DNA from: Trinickia mobilis | GTDB lineage: Bacteria > Pseudomonadota > Gammaproteobacteria > Burkholderiales > Burkholderiaceae | NCBI RefSeq assembly: GCF_017315705.1 | Contig: NZ_JAFLRF010000031.1 | Location: 32,001-71,334 of the forward strand | DNA: 39,334 bases | Reading direction: 5' to 3' | Shown here: piece after piece, positions 33,696 to 39,334 of the stretch | How the letters are laid out: every line of letters starts with the position of its first letter | How positions within the stretch are numbered: the stretch's first letter is position 1 | Program-made: the position numbers and the translations under genes | Notes under the pieces: generated by a model | Database searches by the model: none | Told to the model about the DNA's origin: nothing | The model's input: only the letters and a program-made list of their open reading frames with translations

Positions 33696-36600
33696 TCACC
33701 GAGCAACGCCCGCGGGCGGAAGCCCCGGTGGCAATCCCGGCGGCGGGCCCGTGTCCGCAAGGCCGAACGTCGGCATCGAACTCGGACACTTGAAGGTCTT
33801 CAGCACATCGCTCGTCAACGGATTGGCGACGCTGCCCGTATTCAAGATATCGAGCACAGCCTTGCGACCATCGAAGTCGAACGCAACGCGCGCACGCCCC
33901 GGCGTCGCGGACTCGGCCATCTGCCCCTTCTGCAGCATCCGCATCAGTGCCCAGGGGCCGTCCGTCGCAAGTGTCGAGGTGTCCGGCCGGATGCGCGGAT
34001 TCGCCGTAATCTCCGCATGGACTCCGCCGCGCGGCCCCGGCCAATTCACCACCCAAGGCACAACCGGCCCGTGTTGATAGACCGTGGTTTGCCCGTCGAT
34101 GTCGAGCGTCAGGCTCAACACGTTCGGATCGAGTTCCGGGATGCGGATATCGACCTTCCATGCGAGTTGCTTCTGGCCGGCATCGCTAAAAAATACATCG
34201 CGAATCGCCTTGGCGTGCTGGAAGGGCTCGAGATCCGGTCCCTGAACGGGTTCGGTCGCACCGGGCAGCGTCTTGTAGCGCCAAGGTCTTGCCGACGTAT
34301 CGACGAATGGCGCGAGGGTCTTCGTGAAGAAGTCGTCGATGACGCCGCCCTGGGCGAACATCCGCGTGAAGTCGTCGATGCCGATCTCGCGCTTGCCGTC
34401 CGGGGCAAACGGGTAGTTGCCTTCGACCATCAAGCGGCAGGTATCGCCGACGACCGCCTCCATCTGTCGCGACAGCAGTTGGCCGATGCGCCGGTTGACC
34501 TCGCGCGAGCCCTGCGCGGCCATGTCCAGCAGCACCGCGCGCAACGGCGGGGGCATCGTATTGGCAGTGATCTTCAGCTTCGCTGCCGTGTCGCCGGCCG
34601 GCGGCATGCTGTTGTTGACGAGCGCGTTTTCCGCAACCGTCAGCGCCGTGTAGTAATCGGTCAGCAGATTCGTGACGCCATCGACGCCGGTCTTGTTGGC
34701 CGGTGCGGTGCTCGCTTGATCCGCACTCCGAGCGTCGGCGCTGCCGGTGACCAGCTCTCGCAGTGCCGCGAAACGGTTGTCGACCAGTTCCCGTTCGACT
34801 CCTTCCTCCGCGCGGATGCCGAGCGTGCCGGACAGCTGATCCGCGCTTTGGCCATGATCCGTGGCCCGGCCCGCCTTGACGCCGTCCGCCGTGGCACCGT
34901 CCGGCAGTGCGACCGGTTGGGCAAGCGTCGTTTCGCGCACCGCCGCGCGCGCGAGGCGGGCCAGCGGCGAGTCCGGCGCCGCGAAACGGCGCAGCACTTG
35001 CAGGCTGAATCCCAGACTCGTCCCCGTCACGGCGCGAATGTCGCCAAGAAACGCATCCCACTGCTGCGCGTACTCGTTCAGATATTGCCGGCGAATGGCA
35101 TCGGTCAGCGGGTCGTCTGCGCTTGTGGAGGTGCTTGCCGTAGCGGCTGTTTGCGTCGGCGCGGACACACCGCCCAGGTACGAGCGGCCCATCACCCAAG
35201 CGTCGTCGTCGTGCGCGGCCTGCACGAATTCGGGCAGGCGCTTGGCGAACAGGGTGCGGTAGCCGTCGAACGTGAAGAGGCCCGGCACACCGCGCGAAAG
35301 CGGCGCGCCGCTTGCGCGCGTGAAGACGGTGCCCGCCTGCGGGCCGACCGCACGGATCAGCGTGAATTCAACGGGTGCTTCCTTTTGCATCGCGGCTTTC
35401 GCACGCTCGTACAAGCGCTGCGTGACGTTGCTGCCGTCGAGCAAGGCGCGCGCCTGCTGGATCAGCGCGTCGTTGCGCAGCAACGGCGACTGCACCACGC
35501 GCGCGCCGGAAAAGAGCTGCTGAACGTGGTCGATCATCGACACCCGGCCGCCGAACACCGCGGCGCTGTCTGTCGTTGCCCAGTCGTCCAGCAGCCATGC
35601 CTTCACATCGGCGGCGTTGAATTTCGGCTTGTCGTAGAGCATCAGGTAGACGCGCAAGGTATCGTAGGCCGCTTTCGAATCTTGCTTGGCGATGGCCCGC
35701 GAGATCACGTCCTCCATTCGGCGGACGATTTGCGGCAGCAGAAGGTTGTCTTCGAGTGCGTTGTAGGTGTGGTGGCTTGCGGTGACGAGGTCCGCTGCCG
35801 CGTATAGGCCGTAGCCGTAGGAGGCGGGCGGGTTGGCTAGGTCGAGGCCTGGATACGTGGGCAGGGCGCGCGCGTCGGTTAGTGTGTCGGGGATGGCTTC
35901 CGGCTTCGGGTCTTCGTATAGCTGTGAGACTCGCGCAGCGAGCGCTTGCGCCTTGTGCCCGATAGCGTCGAGATAGCCGTGGTTGTTGTCGAAGCTCACC
36001 CATAAGCCGATCGCCAGCCATGTGAAGAAGAGGCAGGCGAATGCGTGGCCGCAAAAGCGGACGACGCGCAGGCGCGTTTCCCAGCGCAGGTTCGGGCGGA
36101 CCAGGTGGGATTCGGGGATGATGATCTTCGAGATCAGGTCGTGCAGGAAGTAGCTTTTGCGGGCGGCACACTGCGGCGTGAGTGCAGGCGGTTCCCGTCC
36201 GAGTTGCGCCGCATGGAATCTAGCGATCGTATTCGGCTGTGCCGCGATCTCCCTGCCGCTCTGCGCTGCACTGGTAAAAAACACGCCCCGCAGCGTCGTG
36301 TGGAGTTGCGTGCAGTCATAACGCGAATCGACGAACACGCGCTCGATCAATTCCTCGACCCCGCTAACCAGCGCTGAAAACTCCTCGGATAGAACGGCCA
36401 CCTTGCGACGTTTAAACACGTCGTATTCGTCTAACAGGCGGTTGTTGACTCCGTCGGTCAGGCGTGAGGCAAGCAAGCCAAGTTCCTTGCGGCAAAGAGT
36501 GCTAATGCCTTCGTTCGCGATGGTCTCTTTGCCGTATGGCAGCGCGAAGCCCCATGTCTGCGTGCGGCTCTCTGAAGTGAGCGAGCCAAAGTATTCGGTA

Positions 36601-37718
36601 AAGCCGGACAACTGATCCATCTTCGTGATCAGCAGGTACACCGGAAAGCGAATGCCCAAATTCGTGCGAAGTTCGCTAAGCCGCCCGCGAAGCGCCGCCG
36701 CCTCAGCAATCCGCGCGCTTTCGTCCTCGCTGACGAGTTCGGCCGCATCGACGGTCAAAATCGCACCATTGATCGGCGCGCGCGGACGGTACTTGCGCAG
36801 TACGCTTAGAAAGCCGAACCATTCTGCTGCGTCGGCACCGTGGCTCGAATTACCGAATTCGCGCCGAACATCGGTGGCGGCAGACGACGCGGCGTCTTCG
36901 GCTTCGATACTCGTAGCGCCCTTGTCGCTTGCGGCGGCTCGCAGCGGCACCTCGCGTTCTATCGCCCCGCGGCACGCGTAAAAGCCGGGCGTGTCGATCA
37001 GTACCGCATCATTGGTAAGCCACCATTGAACTACGTCGGTGCTCCTTGCGAGCGCATCTGGAACCCTCTGCAACTGATCGGCAAGCGGAAACGAGAGACC
37101 GGCATTCAGCAAGGCATTCGTTTTTCCCGACGCCTTCGAACCCAGCGCTATGTACCACGGCAGTTCATACAGATAGCGCCTGCGCTGAAACAGCCGTCGC
37201 AGCCCGCGGGCTCCCGTTCGCATCGTTTTTAACTCGGCAAGCGCCCCAGCAATGATGCCATCGACTTGCCCGAGTCGAGCCGAAGCGGCCGATGGTTTCG
37301 CCTTGTCGCCGAATTCGAGAAGGCTTTTGACGAAGCGCTCGTTAGTGCGTAATTTTTCCCAAAGCCGCATCGCCCAATAAGCGGCGAACAGCGCCAACAC
37401 GATCGCGACGCCAACTAAGCGTGCCGATGTTGATGCGAACGGTTCCGTGTGCCGGAAGCTAAAAAGCGGCGATGCATACCAGATAAGCAGACAAACGAGC
37501 CCGACGAACACCACGCTGGTGGACCAGCCGGCGAGCCAGAGCAGCACGCCGCCAGATAACAGTGCGATTGCCAGGACACGCATATCGGCGCGCGCAAACG
37601 GCTCCATCCCCCCAAACGCGATAACGGGTCCGATAAACCAGATCAGCAGCGCGATCGCCACCAGCGCGAGAACGGTGAGGAACTGGCGTGTCGCCAGTAA
37701 CGATAAGAACTTCTTCAT
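33696..37718 (-). CDS. tssM: Type VI secretion membrane-complex protein TssM (IcmF)
   Basis: The 1340-residue protein is an inner-membrane IcmF/TssM component that links the TssL/TssJ membrane complex. It has N-terminal membrane segments, a Walker A motif GSKASGKT at 193-200 (family consensus GPPGSGKT), a VLIDTPGFY Walker-B-like strand, and a later membrane helix around residue 555-575 followed by the long periplasmic domain. The N-terminal region seems to contain two copies of a helix pair (LIWFIGPVIAF..EPFARAD and LIWYASPLFSF..EPFASTS), giving four helices instead of the usual two. AGGA lies 8 nt before the ATG. tssL lies 24 bp upstream. Confidence 0.92.
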   Translation of the reverse strand: MKKFLSLLATRQFLTVLALVAIALLIWFIGPVIAFGGMEPFARADMRVLAIALLSGGVLLWLAGWSTSVVFVGLVCLLIWYASPLFSFRHTEPFASTSARLVGVAIVLALFAAYWAMRLWEKLRTNERFVKSLLEFGDKAKPSAASARLGQVDGIIAGALAELKTMRTGARGLRRLFQRRRYLYELPWYIALGSKASGKTNALLNAGLSFPLADQLQRVPDALARSTDVVQWWLTNDAVLIDTPGFYACRGAIEREVPLRAAASDKGATSIEAEDAASSAATDVRREFGNSSHGADAAEWFGFLSVLRKYRPRAPINGAILTVDAAELVSEDESARIAEAAALRGRLSELRTNLGIRFPVYLLITKMDQLSGFTEYFGSLTSESRTQTWGFALPYGKETIANEGISTLCRKELGLLASRLTDGVNNRLLDEYDVFKRRKVAVLSEEFSALVSGVEELIERVFVDSRYDCTQLHTTLRGVFFTSAAQSGREIAAQPNTIARFHAAQLGREPPALTPQCAARKSYFLHDLISKIIIPESHLVRPNLRWETRLRVVRFCGHAFACLFFTWLAIGLWVSFDNNHGYLDAIGHKAQALAARVSQLYEDPKPEAIPDTLTDARALPTYPGLDLANPPASYGYGLYAAADLVTASHHTYNALEDNLLLPQIVRRMEDVISRAIAKQDSKAAYDTLRVYLMLYDKPKFNAADVKAWLLDDWATTDSAAVFGGRVSMIDHVQQLFSGARVVQSPLLRNDALIQQARALLDGSNVTQRLYERAKAAMQKEAPVEFTLIRAVGPQAGTVFTRASGAPLSRGVPGLFTFDGYRTLFAKRLPEFVQAAHDDDAWVMGRSYLGGVSAPTQTAATASTSTSADDPLTDAIRRQYLNEYAQQWDAFLGDIRAVTGTSLGFSLQVLRRFAAPDSPLARLARAAVRETTLAQPVALPDGATADGVKAGRATDHGQSADQLSGTLGIRAEEGVERELVDNRFAALRELVTGSADARSADQASTAPANKTGVDGVTNLLTDYYTALTVAENALVNNSMPPAGDTAAKLKITANTMPPPLRAVLLDMAAQGSREVNRRIGQLLSRQMEAVVGDTCRLMVEGNYPFAPDGKREIGIDDFTRMFAQGGVIDDFFTKTLAPFVDTSARPWRYKTLPGATEPVQGPDLEPFQHAKAIRDVFFSDAGQKQLAWKVDIRIPELDPNVLSLTLDIDGQTTVYQHGPVVPWVVNWPGPRGGVHAEITANPRIRPDTSTLATDGPWALMRMLQKGQMAESATPGRARVAFDFDGRKAVLDILNTGSVANPLTSDVLKTFKCPSSMPTFGLADTGPPPGLPPGLPPAGVAR

Positions 37719-37742
37719 GCTCGAATCCTGAATGGCCTTTTT

Positions 37743-38681
37743 TTAGCTGCTCGATGACGGCGCAACCGTGACTTCGACTCGGCGATTCTTCGCGCGGCCT
37801 GGCGAGCTGTGGTTGTCGCTGATCGGGTCGGCGTCGCCTTTGCCGATGACCTCCAGGCGGCGTGCGGGGAGACTTGCCGGCGCAGGAGGGGGCGGTGTCA
37901 TGTCCGCGATGGCGCCGATTTGCTCATGGACACGATCGCATTGTTTCAGCAGTTGGTATTTGTAGTAGCCGAACATGCCGAGCAGGATCAGCAACAGCAC
38001 CACCGCCGAAATCCAGGCCGGAAACTCGTAATACGACATGCGCTTACCGGCCACAATAGCCTGCACGCCCGGAGGGAGGGCGTCTGGCATGGGGCCGCGC
38101 TGTGCGACGATTTCGTCGTGAATCCGCTTACGCACAGTGTGATGTTTTCTGCGACCGTCTGGGTCGAGCCGGTACTGGCCTTCGAAGCCATAGCTGAGTA
38201 TTCGGTAGATCACTTCGAGAAGGTCGAGATGATCGTGCGAATCGAACATCAAGCGGCCGATCAGCAGATAGATTTTTTGACCGCCGTCGCGGTCTTCGTG
38301 GAAGGCGGTTGCGAGGTCGTTGCTGCTCCATACCGCACCGCTTTCGCTATTCATGCCCCAGGCGGTTTGCATAGCTGCCTCATCCAGCGCGGTACACAAA
38401 CAATAGCGCGCACCGAGCATGTGGTCGCGCCGGACGTGGGCTTTTTCGCAGAGGGTTTGGAAGGTATGAAGCTCTTCTTCTAGTAGCGATCGAAATACGA
38501 TAACGGCGTCGGATTCCAGGAATTCTGGCATATCGGCCAACGCCCGCAAAAGGGGGCGAGCGGCTTCGAGCAATGGATTTTTGGCATGCTTGATGGTTGG
38601 CAGGCGAGCGCTGGAAATTGTGGACCAGGAGTCGAGGTAAGGGTGCCGTTTTGGGGATAGGTGCGCGTTGATACTGGTCAT
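37743..38681 (-). CDS. tssL: Type VI secretion protein TssL (DotU) with a truncated OmpA domain
   Basis: The 312-residue protein has the cytoplasmic DotU domain (ALADMPEFLESDAV, then HVRRDHMLGARYCLCTALDEAAM, then LDLLEVIYRILSYGFEGQYRL), a membrane helix at about 222-240 (AWISAVVLLLILLGMFGYY) and a Pro-rich spacer. Extended TssL proteins then have about 120 residues of OmpA-like peptidoglycan-binding domain. Here the spacer joins directly to its last 39 residues (RRLEVIGKGDADPISDN and on, with GRAKNRRVEV), so most of the domain is missing, apparently by in-frame deletion. The reading frame is intact. TssL forms the T6SS base complex with TssM and TssJ. Confidence 0.9.
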   Translation of the reverse strand: MTSINAHLSPKRHPYLDSWSTISSARLPTIKHAKNPLLEAARPLLRALADMPEFLESDAVIVFRSLLEEELHTFQTLCEKAHVRRDHMLGARYCLCTALDEAAMQTAWGMNSESGAVWSSNDLATAFHEDRDGGQKIYLLIGRLMFDSHDHLDLLEVIYRILSYGFEGQYRLDPDGRRKHHTVRKRIHDEIVAQRGPMPDALPPGVQAIVAGKRMSYYEFPAWISAVVLLLILLGMFGYYKYQLLKQCDRVHEQIGAIADMTPPPPAPASLPARRLEVIGKGDADPISDNHSSPGRAKNRRVEVTVAPSSSS

Positions 38682-38700
38682 CGGTTACGCTCTTCGTCTG

Positions 38701-39249
38701 TCACTGTTTGCTCATTGAATTGAGAATCCCGCGTGCACGCTTAACCTCTTCAGAGCGGTTCCTTTGCGCTTGACCAATAGGTCCCAGCCAATACGTCAGC
38801 GAGAATGTTTGCCTTCCGTTAGTTCTCACTCCGAGATAACACTCGCCGCCATACGCGGCAAACCGACCATCCTTTCCCGTTGCAGGACACAATGGGTAAG
38901 CCTCGTAAAGTTCTCCGTCACGGTCTGATCGATGGGCCACCGGTGTCGTCACGTCGTACAAAGCCAAATCTCCTGTGTCTGAATCGATCCAATACGGTCT
39001 CGTTTGGCTGTAGACCCCAGCACACATCATGAGCGGGGCATCACAGAACGTGACTGTGTCTGACAGGTCGTCCGTACGTCGCGCAAGAGAATAAAATTTG
39101 ACATTGCCATCCAGTCCAGATGCTTTAACCGCGTGGTACATACCCATCGGGCACCCCGCGCAGTTGAACACAAATATCTCATCAGTTAACCTGACTGAAA
39201 AAGTCTCATCGTGCGCATACGTTGCCACTGGGATCAGTGCAGCTAGCAA
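38701..39249 (-). CDS. Cysteine-rich exported hypothetical protein (start uncertain)
   Basis: As read from TTG 39249 the product has 182 residues. In the same frame the 8 codons upstream read RTQLRIAL after a TGA stop and give a signal-peptide-like basic start, but there is no initiation codon; the hydrophobic stretch (LLAALIPVATYA) and cleavage site HDETF follow. The mature part has cysteines in FNCAGCPMGMY, FCDAPLMMCAG, YPLCPATG and GECYLGV, consistent with disulfides in the periplasm. It lies just upstream of tssL on the same strand, so it may be a T6SS accessory or effector-related protein, but no domain is recognised. The start may be lost or the gene decayed. Confidence 0.55.
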   Translation of the reverse strand: MLAALIPVATYAHDETFSVRLTDEIFVFNCAGCPMGMYHAVKASGLDGNVKFYSLARRTDDLSDTVTFCDAPLMMCAGVYSQTRPYWIDSDTGDLALYDVTTPVAHRSDRDGELYEAYPLCPATGKDGRFAAYGGECYLGVRTNGRQTFSLTYWLGPIGQAQRNRSEEVKRARGILNSMSKQ

Positions 39250-39334
39250 CGCGATTCGGAGTTGTGTGCGTCAAGTTGTGCAAAAACGGCTGACCATAGT
39301 TTCAGTTGATTCTTTTGCGCGGGGCTCGGCGCGA

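Noticed and set aside
33669-35807. 712-residue plus-strand frame opposite tssM
   Set aside because: Antisense shadow, Arg-rich, no domain, and it begins within the convergent gap after the acyl-CoA synthetase.
1-39334. CRISPR array or transposon insertion sequences
   Set aside because: No regularly spaced repeats with unique spacers were seen (the 49-bp triplicate has no spacers) and no transposase was recognised.

Overview
The window looks like part of a chromosome of a Burkholderiales bacterium, most likely Burkholderia sensu lato. It has high GC and strong C/G third-position bias. The gcvP N-terminus, the tandem glycine riboswitch ahead of gcvTHP, the gcvTHP-sdaA neighbourhood, the membrane-anchored dihaem cytochrome c5 and the type VI secretion genes all fit. 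The genus call is inference from recognised families; no database was searched.

Bases 1 to about 14,425 are the end of a P2-like prophage integrated at the 3' end of a tRNA-Arg(CCG) gene. In order they hold: the end of the tail tape-measure gene, tail genes U and D, a brnT-brnA toxin-antitoxin pair, a lone minus-strand gene, a LysR-type DNA-binding domain without effector domain, an XRE repressor divergent from an early operon of small genes (including an Ogr-type zinc finger and a Bro-N protein), a primase-helicase gene broken by an in-frame amber codon, an intergenic region with iteron-like repeats, a helix-turn-helix (excisionase-like) gene and a tyrosine integrase. The low-GC tape measure, the accessory genes and the higher-GC replication block suggest a mosaic element. 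The nonsense codon suggests it may be replication-defective.

Bases 14,425 to 19,680 are host core genes: tRNA-Arg, the dihaem cytochrome, a Rep-type helicase on the minus strand, a Gfo/Idh/MocA oxidoreductase and a small lipoprotein. A 49-bp hairpin-forming triplicate and a strong terminator follow. Then comes the glycine block: two complete glycine aptamers separated by about 115 nt, a terminator platform, gcvT, gcvH and gcvP, an exported alginate-lyase-like protein, and sdaA. The GCV enzymes make one-carbon units from glycine, and SdaA converts serine (made from glycine via SHMT) to pyruvate and ammonia.

Bases 27,735 to 30,090 are an accessory-looking stretch: a LuxR-type regulator with an unusual C-terminal extension and no luxI nearby, a hypothetical protein, and a 44-residue membrane protein. 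Bases 30,091 to 33,626 carry a ThDP-dependent enzyme and an acyl-CoA synthetase, probably one catabolic unit. The right end, on the minus strand, is part of a type VI secretion locus. tssL appears to have lost most of its OmpA domain, tssM has an apparently duplicated N-terminal membrane hairpin, and a cysteine-rich exported protein upstream lacks a convincing start codon.
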